Of a DNA stretch of 64,000 nt, positions 45,001-53,555 are shown one piece after another. Numbering within the stretch: position 1 is the first letter of the stretch; each line of letters opens with the position of its first letter. A model generated the notes under the pieces. The model did not search any database. It saw only the letters and a program-made list of their open reading frames with translations, and was not told the DNA's origin. The DNA lies in NCBI GenBank assembly GCA_019240405.1, contig JAFAYL010000013.1, positions 62,001 to 126,000 on the forward strand, read 5' to 3'. Made by a program: the position numbers and the translations under genes. The DNA is from Acidobacteriaceae bacterium (GTDB lineage: Bacteria; Acidobacteriota; Terriglobia; Bryobacterales; Bryobacteraceae).

Positions 45001-45032
45001 GGCGCGCCGCGAGGAGGACAGAACGGCGCGCC
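45001..45032. ncRNA. Tandem hairpin 2, related to hairpin 1
   Basis: GGCGCGCCG (45001-45009) pairs with CGGCGCGCC (45024-45032), nine perfect pairs with a 14-base loop containing GAGGAGGA. The stem has the same pattern as hairpin 1 (GCGC-R-CCG ... CGG-Y-GCGC), with A-T in one copy replaced by G-C in the other: a compensatory change. The loop keeps a similar purine block, so the two look like diverged copies of one structured unit. Confidence 0.45.
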
Positions 45033-45051
45033 CGGGTAAAGTCTGGGAAGC

Positions 45052-46956
45052 CTAGTGGGGGTAGGTTGTGGGAAGGTTTTTGTTCACTTGATAGATATCC
45101 CAGGATCCGAGACCGGTGACGTAATCGTATCCGGGAAGTGCGCTGAACAATCCGTTCGAGCCGGTCTGCACGTCGTTGAAATAAAGACTGCTGGGGGCAA
45201 CGGGCGGCGGCCCGGCGGCGGCCCCGTTCGCCAGTTGGTAGATCAACGGGCCAGCGAAACCGAGATTTACCTTCTGATACTTCAGGTGGTCTGCCACAAT
45301 TCGCGCCCATGATCCCATCGAGAGCGGAGACGAGAGGCTAGTGCCCCCGATCAGTTCGGTGGTGCCGGCTACATACGTATTAGCTGAACAAATTGCCAGC
45401 CCCGTGCCGCCGGCGCACATTGCGACGTCCGGGACACCCCTACAGCCCGTCGGGCAGCCCACCTGGCTGTTTATCTCAGCGCTGGGGACGATCGCCACCG
45501 TACCCGATCCTTTGTAGGCTTGCCAAAATGGTGGGGTTTCAAAGTAGCTGGGGCCGCCGCCGCTCGCCTCCCAGGCAGTTTCTATGCTGTAGGTATAGTC
45601 GGCCTGCGTCAAGAGGTTCGTTCCGCCTGAAGCGATCACATACGGCGAGGAAGCCGGATAAGAAGTGTCCGGAGGTCCAGAAAGGGGCACGCCGTTGGTT
45701 CCAACAACCGGGCACGCTGACCCTTGATCGTCCGAAGAGGCAAAAGGAGTGATGCCCTGCAAGGCTGCTTCCGCGAACGCTATGTCATCAACCGTCATTG
45801 CGCCGTCGAGATACGGAAAGTCCTCGCACTCGCCGAACGACATATTAAAGCCTTTCACCTTGTTGTCTGTAACGGCTTTATTAATCGCAAGAGCAATGTC
45901 TGAATCCGTCAATGATGTGGCTACATAGAAATAAAGATTCTTTGCCTGAACTGCGATTCCTGTAGAACTTTGTGAATCGAGATCCCATTCGCCAGCGCCA
46001 GAGGTGTCTGGGCTCGGTATTCCGGCGTAAACAATGGTTACCGGAGTCGCCGGTAATTTATAGAATTGCTCGAACAGATAGAGGTCGTGTATTACGCCTG
46101 TCGAATTGCTGTTGGGAGCCCCGGAGACGGGGGGTGGCTGTGTAACGGCAACAGGGCAGTTCGAGTTCTTGTTAATACACCCCAAATTGCCTTCCGCAAT
46201 GATTCCAATCGAAGTGGTAGATCCCGTCGCGAGCTTCTGCTTGAGACCAGTCGCGTTTGGATTGCTTTCGTTAGGGTACGCGGCATCATAAGCGATCTGG
46301 TACTGCCAAGGACTGTAGACCTCGTTCGCCGGATCAGGCGTTCCGCAGGGGCCAGGCGAGCAGGCAGTCAATTTAGTTGCGCCGGTGTGCAGCGCCTGAA
46401 CGTTGTTCAACCCCAACACCGCCGAAACGGTCCCGGCGAGCGACATGGGTACCTGTGCATCTACCGTGTTCGCGATCAGGGTCTTGCCGTTTTCCGAGAA
46501 CTGAGCGAGAGAGGTATTAAATGCCGCTTCAACAGCCCCAGCCGTGGCATCGCCCTGAACGAGCAGTTGATTCTCTTCCACCCGCAGGTTCTTGAACCCA
46601 TAGCTGGAGAGGTAGTTCTCAACCGCCTGTACCTGTGCGGTCGTCGGCCCGAATTGCGCGACGAACTGGCTCACGGTGAAAAACTGTCCGTAGAGCGGGT
46701 CGCCGGCCGTAATCATGCGTTTGAGGGTCGGTTGGATCTGGGATTGATTCCGAACCTGCAAACCCACAACAATATGCATCGGAGTGGAAGCCGGCACCGC
46801 GCCAAGTAGAGTTGCATTCTTCAGCGGAAGCGCTTTTGTCGCCGTCGAAACCCATTGCGCTTGAGCTGCTCCGAATGTAAGCGTCATCAAGATCGCCGGG
46901 CACAGGACGGTCATCCCAGTGCGCCGGAGGCGAGAAAGTATAGATTCTGTTTTCAT
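45052..46956 (-). CDS. S53 family serine peptidase (sedolisin, pro-kumamolisin type), copy A
   Basis: 634-aa secreted protease. Signal peptide about 1-33, propeptide about 45-190 (pro-kumamolisin activation domain), then the catalytic domain. The catalytic Glu and Asp are in GEWDLDSQSSTGIA (E323, D327), the oxyanion Asp in FASSDDQGSACP (about 409) and the Ser in IGGTSLSSPL (S540). The C-terminal FNDVQTG...GYDYVTGLGS resembles the calcium site of sedolisins. It is active in acidic surroundings by analogy. ATG 46956 with GGAG eight bases upstream is chosen over the longer frame to 47061, which lies inside copy B. It follows copy B by 26 bases. Confidence 0.93.
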   Translation of the reverse strand: MKTESILSRLRRTGMTVLCPAILMTLTFGAAQAQWVSTATKALPLKNATLLGAVPASTPMHIVVGLQVRNQSQIQPTLKRMITAGDPLYGQFFTVSQFVAQFGPTTAQVQAVENYLSSYGFKNLRVEENQLLVQGDATAGAVEAAFNTSLAQFSENGKTLIANTVDAQVPMSLAGTVSAVLGLNNVQALHTGATKLTACSPGPCGTPDPANEVYSPWQYQIAYDAAYPNESNPNATGLKQKLATGSTTSIGIIAEGNLGCINKNSNCPVAVTQPPPVSGAPNSNSTGVIHDLYLFEQFYKLPATPVTIVYAGIPSPDTSGAGEWDLDSQSSTGIAVQAKNLYFYVATSLTDSDIALAINKAVTDNKVKGFNMSFGECEDFPYLDGAMTVDDIAFAEAALQGITPFASSDDQGSACPVVGTNGVPLSGPPDTSYPASSPYVIASGGTNLLTQADYTYSIETAWEASGGGPSYFETPPFWQAYKGSGTVAIVPSAEINSQVGCPTGCRGVPDVAMCAGGTGLAICSANTYVAGTTELIGGTSLSSPLSMGSWARIVADHLKYQKVNLGFAGPLIYQLANGAAAGPPPVAPSSLYFNDVQTGSNGLFSALPGYDYVTGLGSWDIYQVNKNLPTTYPH

Positions 46957-46982
46957 ATGTAGCTCCAAGAGTGATCCTTCTA

Positions 46983-48866
46983 TCAATGGTTGTAAGTTGA
47001 GGGGAACGTATACAGCAGTCTCAAGATGTCCCATGAACCGAGGCCGGTGACGTAATCCCAACCGGGAGTCGCCTGATACAGTCCATTGGGGCCGGCCACG
47101 ACGTCATTGAACCCCGTAATGGTCTGGCCAACACCGGGTGCGGTGCCGGAGGAATACTGGTAAATCAACGGCCCAGCGAAACCAAGCTTTTGGCTATGCG
47201 CCATTTCGATCCGCGCGTACGCTCCCATAGCGAGCGGCGAAGACAAGCTGGTTCCACCCTCGCAACAGGTTTGGGCGCCGCCGGTACCAGTCTTCGGATC
47301 CGAACCCTCATAAATGATGGCGCCGCAAATGTTCGGCTCTCCGCACATGGCTGTATCGGGTAAACCTCTCTGGCCCGCTGCGGCGCTGGGAACTGCAGTG
47401 GCCTCCCAGAAGGGCGAGGTCTCGAACGCGCTGATGCCGCCGCCGCTGAACTCCGCACCCAATTCGAAATCATAGGTGTAGTTCGCATTCGTGTACAGAT
47501 CGGTCGCACCGACCGCGATCACGTAGGGTGAGCTGGCCGGATAGGAGACATCCGGCGGTCCCGAACCCGGCACGCCATTAGTCGGAGCTATGGGGCAGGC
47601 CGAGCCATTGTCGTCGGAAGAAGCGAAGGTCGTCTGGCCCTGTAACGCGGCTTGGGCGAACGCCATGTCGCCCGTGATCATAAAACCGTCAAGATAGGGG
47701 AATGACTCGCACTCGCCAAGCGAAATGCTGAACAGTTTTGCCTTACCATCGGACGCGTACTTATTGATCGTCAGTGCGATATCGGAATCAGTAAGGGACG
47801 TGGCGACGTAAAAGTAATACCGGAGCACCTCATTCGCGATTCCGGTAGAGGTCTGGGAATCGAGATCCCATTCCACGGCGCCGCTCGTATCGGCCGACGG
47901 CTTGCCGGTGTAAACCACGCTGACCGGATCGAGCGGCAGTTGGTAATTGTGCCAATAAAGATACAAATCTTTTAAGACGCCCGTGGATTTCGCCGACGGC
48001 GTTCCCGAAACGACTATTTCACTTACATTTCCTGTGAAGGCAGAGTCGGGAGGGGGGCACCCGGTTGTCCCACTCATGCACCCCATGTCCCCTTCCGCAA
48101 TACTGCCGATTGGTGTGTTACACGCCGGGTTTACTTTTTGCTTGAGCTTGTTAGCGTTCACGTTACCCGCGGTTGGGTAGGCGGCGTTGTACGCGATTTG
48201 GTATTGCCACGGAGTAAAAGAAGTATTGGCAAGTGGTTGGCTAGGTGGGGGACACGTGGGCGGAGTGCAAGGATCTGTCGATTTCACTAGAGGCGTGTGC
48301 AACACCTCAAAATTGTTGAGTCCGAGCACGGCGACCACGATGCCCGACAGCGCCGTCGGAACCTGTGCATCCAAAGTGTTGGCGAACACGGTCTTTCCAC
48401 TTACTTGGAAACTCGAGATACCCGTATTGAAAGCCGCTTCCACCTGGCTAGCCGTTCCATCAGCCTGTATGAGAAGCCGGTTCGGTTCTACTTGCAGATT
48501 TTGAAATCCCTGGCTGGAAAGGTAATTCTCAACCAGCGTGACCTGCGCCGTACTGGGTGAAAATTGGGAAACGAACTGTTCCGGGGTGTAGGTCGTCATG
48601 AAGAGCGGATCGCCGGGGGTATTCATCCGCTTCAGGATCACAGGGATTTGCGCCCCGTTCTGAACGTTTAAGCCCACGAGAATGTGCATGGGCGTGGAGG
48701 TGTCGACGGGACCGATCAAGCTCGCGTCTTTTAGCAAAGGCGAAAGTGCCTTCGTATGAGTGGAAACCCATTGCGCTTGTGCGGTAGCCAGCGCAAGGGA
48801 AAGAACTACCACCGGGCAGAGGCGGAAAAGCCTACGGCCCGACAGGCTGCCAAAGGGAATTTGCAT
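46983..48866 (-). CDS. S53 family serine peptidase (sedolisin), copy B
   Basis: 627-aa secreted paralogue of copy A in the same operon. Signal peptide about 1-31, propeptide 45-190. Catalytic Glu and Asp in VEWDLDSQTSTGIA (E332, D336), oxyanion Asp in FASSDDNGSACP and the Ser in CEGGTSLSSPLAMG. The calcium-site block FNDVVAGPNG...GWDYVTGLGSWD is also present. Compared with copy A it has an extra Cys-rich insertion before the Ser (GGAQTCCEG), which could alter specificity. ATG 48866 with GGAG nine bases upstream is the start. All catalytic residues are intact, so both copies should be active proteases. Confidence 0.93.
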   Translation of the reverse strand: MQIPFGSLSGRRLFRLCPVVVLSLALATAQAQWVSTHTKALSPLLKDASLIGPVDTSTPMHILVGLNVQNGAQIPVILKRMNTPGDPLFMTTYTPEQFVSQFSPSTAQVTLVENYLSSQGFQNLQVEPNRLLIQADGTASQVEAAFNTGISSFQVSGKTVFANTLDAQVPTALSGIVVAVLGLNNFEVLHTPLVKSTDPCTPPTCPPPSQPLANTSFTPWQYQIAYNAAYPTAGNVNANKLKQKVNPACNTPIGSIAEGDMGCMSGTTGCPPPDSAFTGNVSEIVVSGTPSAKSTGVLKDLYLYWHNYQLPLDPVSVVYTGKPSADTSGAVEWDLDSQTSTGIANEVLRYYFYVATSLTDSDIALTINKYASDGKAKLFSISLGECESFPYLDGFMITGDMAFAQAALQGQTTFASSDDNGSACPIAPTNGVPGSGPPDVSYPASSPYVIAVGATDLYTNANYTYDFELGAEFSGGGISAFETSPFWEATAVPSAAAGQRGLPDTAMCGEPNICGAIIYEGSDPKTGTGGAQTCCEGGTSLSSPLAMGAYARIEMAHSQKLGFAGPLIYQYSSGTAPGVGQTITGFNDVVAGPNGLYQATPGWDYVTGLGSWDILRLLYTFPSTYNH

Positions 48867-48997
48867 ATACGTAGCTCCAGAAGAATATTGGGCAGCGCCC
48901 GATTGGGTTTTGGACAACTGCGAGACCCCGGCTCAGCGGCTCTCTCGGTTCGCTGAACACGTAATCGGATGGTTTGATATCAGCTATAAAATTTTGT

Positions 48998-49040
48998 TAC
49001 TCAAGTATTTTTTTTTCGAAGAAAATAATCAAGTTGAGTA
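48998..49040. promoter_or_regulatory. AT-rich dyad in the divergent promoter region
   Basis: TACTCAA (48998-49004) and TTGAGTA (49034-49040) form an exact inverted repeat flanking an A/T-rich core with TTCGAA near its centre. It is in the 249-base gap between the S53 operon (minus) and the propeller gene (plus). It could be a regulator-binding site for either or both promoters; no protein is assigned. Confidence 0.35.
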
Positions 49041-49115
49041 AGTGTATTTATTACAGGCAGAAATTACAGCGCGCTTCTTTCTTACGTGTGCCGCGCTTGT
49101 CAGAGAATAGGTGAC

Positions 49116-50141
49116 ATGTTGCGCTTATCCATATACCTCTTCCTCGCGTTGCTTTGCGTTGTAAACTGGGTAGCCCCCGGAGCGCCGAATCAAATGCAGC
49201 ATAAACGTCTCATGCTGGTTGTCAGCAAGGGCCTTCCCGGAATCACGATTTATGATGCTGTGGCAGAGGAACCTGTCTGTCGAGCCACAATGGGCATCAG
49301 CCCGCACGAAGCCGCGTTTTCACTGGACGGCAAGCAAGCCTATGTGCCCGTGTACGGTTCGAGCGGGGTCGGCCAGCCCGGCACGGATGAGCATGTCCTG
49401 CACTTCATTCGAACCTCGGATTGTAAGGAAATCGGCACGCTCGATACCGGCGAAAATAAGCGCCCTCACGGGATTGCCGTTGGGCGCAGCGGCACAATCT
49501 ATCTCACCGCCGAGATCGCGCAATCTGTCCTTTTGATATCGCCGCAAGACAGGCAGATCATCGCCACGATTCCCACCCGTTCGCCGTATTCGCACATGAT
49601 CGCCCTCACCCAAGACGAGAAGACGATCTACGTCAGTAATGTGCAATCGAAGACAGTGTCGGTACTAAACGTACCGGAACGGAAACTCGCGGCCCTAATT
49701 CAGACGGGATCGGAAAACCAGAGAATGACCCTAAGTCCGGACGAGCGCTGGTTTGTAACCAATCTCGGACCGGAGCACAAGATTGCGTTCTACCGGACTT
49801 CGGATAACGCCCTCGATTTTACGATTCCGGTCGACGGAACTCCCTTCGTTTCGAAGTTCAGCGCGGATGGAAAATTTCTATATAACGCCGGACACGACAA
49901 TGGGCGAATACAGGTTTGGAAAGTTGATGTCGGCCAGAGAAAGGTCGTCGCAAAGACGCGCGATAACTTAGGAACGAATGCCGGATCACTCGAAGTGAAC
50001 CCGTTCAACCATCTCGTGTACGTAAGTGATCAGGACACGAACCGGATCAGCGAAATCGACCCGGAAAACTGGTCGGTGAAGAAACAACTGGCCGCCGATA
50101 AGCGCCCGGATGCGATGGCGTTCATCGAAGTTCAGCAGTAA
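49116..50141 (+). CDS. Secreted YncE/YVTN-type beta-propeller protein
   Basis: 341-aa protein with an N-terminal hydrophobic leader (LRLSIYLFLALLCVVNWV), so exported. Residues 40-340 are seven short beta-propeller repeats of about 42 aa, e.g. FSLDGKQAYVPVYG, ALTQDEKTIYVSNVQSKTVS, TLSPDERWFVTNLGPEHK and FSADGKFLYNAGHDNGRIQ. Such YVTN/cytochrome-D1-like propellers serve as binding scaffolds or as lactonase-type enzymes; no catalytic motif is evident. ATG 49116 is preferred over the TTG at 49086. Divergent from the S53 operon. Confidence 0.82.
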   Translation: MLRLSIYLFLALLCVVNWVAPGAPNQMQHKRLMLVVSKGLPGITIYDAVAEEPVCRATMGISPHEAAFSLDGKQAYVPVYGSSGVGQPGTDEHVLHFIRTSDCKEIGTLDTGENKRPHGIAVGRSGTIYLTAEIAQSVLLISPQDRQIIATIPTRSPYSHMIALTQDEKTIYVSNVQSKTVSVLNVPERKLAALIQTGSENQRMTLSPDERWFVTNLGPEHKIAFYRTSDNALDFTIPVDGTPFVSKFSADGKFLYNAGHDNGRIQVWKVDVGQRKVVAKTRDNLGTNAGSLEVNPFNHLVYVSDQDTNRISEIDPENWSVKKQLAADKRPDAMAFIEVQQ

Positions 50142-50155
50142 CTCTTCCCTCATAA

Positions 50156-51796
50156 TCAACGCCGCCGCCTTTGTACATTTACCTGAACAACAGGGTCGCC
50201 CGGTAGCGGAACTTCAATAGATTGCGCTTCAGCCAAGTATGGCGCAACGACGGAAGCATCACGGTATGCTAAATCGCGTCCATCATCAATCGCGAGCAAA
50301 GCATAACGCCCAGGCGGGGCGAAATTCAGCGTAAATGTTCCATCGCTGTCACTTTGATCGCGCGGAATATATAGGCCATGACTGCCATCTCGCGGCAAGA
50401 GCAGCACCATCGCCCCTGCGAACGGTTTCCCATCCTTCATAGCGACGCCATTCACACGCGCAAGACCCTTACGAGCAACAATCGAGATCCGAACAGTAGC
50501 GCCATCGGAAATTTCGAGAATTCCATTTGAATAAGCCGCGCCTTTTACCGAAATCGAATGAATGTACAACTGAGTTGTATTCGCCAATCGAATTTCATAG
50601 CGCCCAGATCGAATGCCAACATCTGAAATTCTGAAGGAGCCGTCTTGAGCCGTGAAGCCCGCGATCGTCTGGCCGCTATTCACATGCGTGAGTGTAACGG
50701 CTAGCCCCTGAGAAAGATCGCTTCCATCCACCTGTATTTGCCCTGAAATACTCGTTTGGGACGCCTCGCCAAAATCCAACGTCGAGTTGCTGTTGAGCTC
50801 GAGAATCTTTGTCCTGGCCACGCTAATCGAGCCTTGCTCGAATTGTTGCGCGCTCAACAAATAGCGACCCGGTGCAAGGCCCATAAATTGGCGCCCGTTA
50901 GAGTCGAAGGATTGGATTGCATTCGTTGGTATTGGAACGCCGCCCGGTCCAAGAGCGAAAACCCCAAAAGACATGTTTTGATTCTGCGACGTCGCGTCAC
51001 CCGGCAAATCCAGATGCAACGCTGGAACTGGACGGAGATTCATGGACACTTCAACCCGATCCCCTTCGGAGAGCGTAATAGGCGAAGCGGCAGCCGGGTC
51101 AATAGCATCCGCGTAGTACGTCAGCGGATAAGCAACATCCAACTCGGCGCGACTCTTGTTCTCTTCGAGGTCGGGCGATCCGGGGCCGGAGGATGAATTC
51201 TGCGCCGGCACATTTTGCGCATACCAAGGGCGAGCAGAGACTGCTACAAAATACGTCCCTGACGCCAGACGTGCAAAACGGAAGGCCCCCGCCGAATCGG
51301 TCATCACCTGCGTCTGCATGACGATCTGCGATCGCCCGGAGAAGACGCCTTTGTGAAACAGAAAAACCTGCGCGTTGCGAACACCTTCCCCTTCCTCATC
51401 GACCACGGAGCCTGTAATTCTCGCGCCTCGTGCAAGAGCAAAGACGACATGCTCGGAATCGAGGTTCGGACCTACCGCTATCGCCGTTGCGTATTCCTCG
51501 TTTTGCTCGAGCGCTTGAGCCGCGTTGCGCGTTTGAGCCTCGAGTGAATACTTTCCGGCGGCAAGTCCGGTAAAGGCGAATCGCCCGTCATCCGACGTCG
51601 TGCAAGCGAGCTGCCGCTCACGATTCTCAACCGGAATCAAAAGCACATGCGCGCGCTTGATAGGCTGATTCGTGCCATGCTCGACCAGAACCCCGGCAAT
51701 CGTGAAGCTGTCTTGATGCGATGGCGAAGTCTGAGAACCAGCGCTCAGTGAACAGAGGCATGCAGCCAAAAAAAGAAGGAGCGCTTTCCGTATCAC
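50156..51796 (-). CDS. Secreted carboxypeptidase-regulatory-like repeat protein, copy 2
   Basis: 546-aa protein with a signal peptide (about 1-22). It is built from at least five beta-sandwich repeats of the carboxypeptidase-regulatory type: FTIAGVLVEHGTNQPIKRAHVLL, ITGSVVDEEGEGVRNAQVFL, SISGQIQVDGSDLSQGLAVTL and ARVNGVAMKDGKPFAGAMVL, each followed by a DG-F/L-F-x-G-L-P-x-G-x-Y strand. Such repeats bind or build surface polymers. It starts with GTG overlapping the upstream stop (GTGA), so it is translationally coupled with copy 1. No enzyme motif is seen. Confidence 0.82.
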   Translation of the reverse strand: MIRKALLLFLAACLCSLSAGSQTSPSHQDSFTIAGVLVEHGTNQPIKRAHVLLIPVENRERQLACTTSDDGRFAFTGLAAGKYSLEAQTRNAAQALEQNEEYATAIAVGPNLDSEHVVFALARGARITGSVVDEEGEGVRNAQVFLFHKGVFSGRSQIVMQTQVMTDSAGAFRFARLASGTYFVAVSARPWYAQNVPAQNSSSGPGSPDLEENKSRAELDVAYPLTYYADAIDPAAASPITLSEGDRVEVSMNLRPVPALHLDLPGDATSQNQNMSFGVFALGPGGVPIPTNAIQSFDSNGRQFMGLAPGRYLLSAQQFEQGSISVARTKILELNSNSTLDFGEASQTSISGQIQVDGSDLSQGLAVTLTHVNSGQTIAGFTAQDGSFRISDVGIRSGRYEIRLANTTQLYIHSISVKGAAYSNGILEISDGATVRISIVARKGLARVNGVAMKDGKPFAGAMVLLLPRDGSHGLYIPRDQSDSDGTFTLNFAPPGRYALLAIDDGRDLAYRDASVVAPYLAEAQSIEVPLPGDPVVQVNVQRRRR

Positions 51797-53457
51797 GGCT
51801 GATTACTCCTCCTTGCGATTAGCTCAACCGTGACATTCGCTTTTTCATTTGCGCCAACTGTAATTTGCTGCCCGGCATAATCCTTCAATACTTCCGGATT
51901 GGCGTATTCAAGCCCTTGAAGATCCGAAAGGGCATAGACGTGGTAAGTGCCGGGACGTAAACCCCCGAAGCTAAAACTGCCATTGGGCTGCGTGGGCATG
52001 GTTTGCGGTTCGCTCGCGAGGAAATCAGGAACCAGGAGTGCAAACCCTTGCAGGTTATGAGTCTCGGAGCGAACCGTGCCGGTGATATTCGCGCAGTCGT
52101 TTCTGAGAGAAACAGCGATCGGCTCCGGCCGCGCGCCCGGCGCAACCGACAGATCGCTTCGCGTCAGGTCAACGTTTCCCATACTGATGGAGTCCACACA
52201 CTCCGTGCCGAATGCCTGCGCTGAAACTCTGTAGCGCCCGGGCAGAACTCCGCGAAACACCTGCGACCCAGGAGCATCCTCCGGTTGGGGAGCTGCATAG
52301 AAGCGTCGAGCGCTGTTGTCGGATGGAATCAACTGAACCTGTATACCCGGCCCCTGCGCCGGACCATTTACTGAACCACTCACGTAATTCTGAAGTTGGG
52401 GAGCCGCTTGGTTGACAGCAGAAGAATGGTTCACGTTCACCGGAATATCAGCAGCCCGCTGCAACAAGACCTGAAGGTCCGAGAGATCGGATCCACTCAC
52501 TGTGACATCTTGCCGGGCGTAGTACATGCCTCCTTGATTGTCATTTGAGTTAAAAATGAGAGTCCAAGACCCAGGAGGGACTCCTCTGAGAAAAAAGTGG
52601 CCGGTTCGCTGATCGAATTGCCACGAGGATATCCCAGTTTGTTGACCGTCCGTTTCTTCAAACGAGAGGCCAACGCCGTTCTGAGCCCCGGCGATCACCC
52701 CGCTAATCGTGAATGCTGGTGCTTCGTGAAGCGTCACATCGGCTTCGATTTGATCTCCAGGTCGCAGTTCAATGGGTTGTGCGGTAGAGCGATCTAAACC
52801 AGCCGGATAATACTGCGACGGGTAAACAGAAGGCGGATTAGCCCACGATGCCGCCAGCACGGGACGCATCGCAGTGTGGAGGAAGTAACGTCCTGGTACT
52901 AGACCGTCGAAGTGATACGCGCCGTCGTCGTCGGTCGCAATTCCCATCGGACTTTGAACTTGCTTTCGACCCTCAACAATTTCTTCGGACAACAGTTGTA
53001 TTGATACCTGCGCGATGGGTTCGCCCTCGGAATCAACCACGTGTCCGCCGATCCGAGCTTCTGGGACTAGCTGAACGCGCAGTTCATTTGTGCCCGGACC
53101 GACGGTAAACGAATTCGCTTGAGAGGACATGAAAGCAGGATGTAGAACTTGTTGATCGAAGAATCCTGGTTTCTCGGCCGTTACAAACACTTGCCCCTCA
53201 GGAATGTCAGTCATCTGAAAGCGCCCGTCCGTACCCGTAAAGCAGGAGAACTGACCCGTTCCGTTTATGTGAACCAGAGCGCGGCGAATGGCCTCACCTG
53301 TCGCCGAATTCACAACAACTCCGGTTACCGTGTACTTCTTTGCGTTTTGATATGTAGACCCCGGAGAGATTTGTCTTTCGAGCACCTGAGCGCCGCAGAG
53401 CAAGCCGCCACAAATAGCAGCCAGCGAGACCGAGAAGATCGACCGGCGCAGACTCAT
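51793..53457 (-). CDS. Secreted carboxypeptidase-regulatory-like repeat protein, copy 1
   Basis: 554-aa paralogue of the coupled downstream protein. Signal peptide about 1-23, then repeats such as YTVTGVVVNSATGEAIRRALV, IGGHVVDSEGEPIAQVSIQL and ITGTVRSETHNLQGFALLV, each ending in a glycine-tyrosine turn (LVPGRYFLH, VLPGRYRVS, LRPGTYHVY). The layout is the same as copy 2, so the pair looks like an old tandem duplication. It is first in the two-gene unit and divergent from the aminotransferase. Confidence 0.82.
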   Translation of the reverse strand: MSLRRSIFSVSLAAICGGLLCGAQVLERQISPGSTYQNAKKYTVTGVVVNSATGEAIRRALVHINGTGQFSCFTGTDGRFQMTDIPEGQVFVTAEKPGFFDQQVLHPAFMSSQANSFTVGPGTNELRVQLVPEARIGGHVVDSEGEPIAQVSIQLLSEEIVEGRKQVQSPMGIATDDDGAYHFDGLVPGRYFLHTAMRPVLAASWANPPSVYPSQYYPAGLDRSTAQPIELRPGDQIEADVTLHEAPAFTISGVIAGAQNGVGLSFEETDGQQTGISSWQFDQRTGHFFLRGVPPGSWTLIFNSNDNQGGMYYARQDVTVSGSDLSDLQVLLQRAADIPVNVNHSSAVNQAAPQLQNYVSGSVNGPAQGPGIQVQLIPSDNSARRFYAAPQPEDAPGSQVFRGVLPGRYRVSAQAFGTECVDSISMGNVDLTRSDLSVAPGARPEPIAVSLRNDCANITGTVRSETHNLQGFALLVPDFLASEPQTMPTQPNGSFSFGGLRPGTYHVYALSDLQGLEYANPEVLKDYAGQQITVGANEKANVTVELIARRSNQP

Positions 53458-53555
53458 TGTGCTCGTACCATCTTAGAAACCGTGGCATTCGCTCCGGTTC
53501 CAAAAATCTTGATGGACGGGCTGGTGATCAGCCCGCATGATGCTATAAGGCTAGT

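Noticed and set aside
44937-45032. The two hairpins as an integron attC or CRISPR repeat
   Set aside because: Only two copies, unequal lengths, no integrase or cas gene near; the structured-RNA or terminator explanation is simpler.
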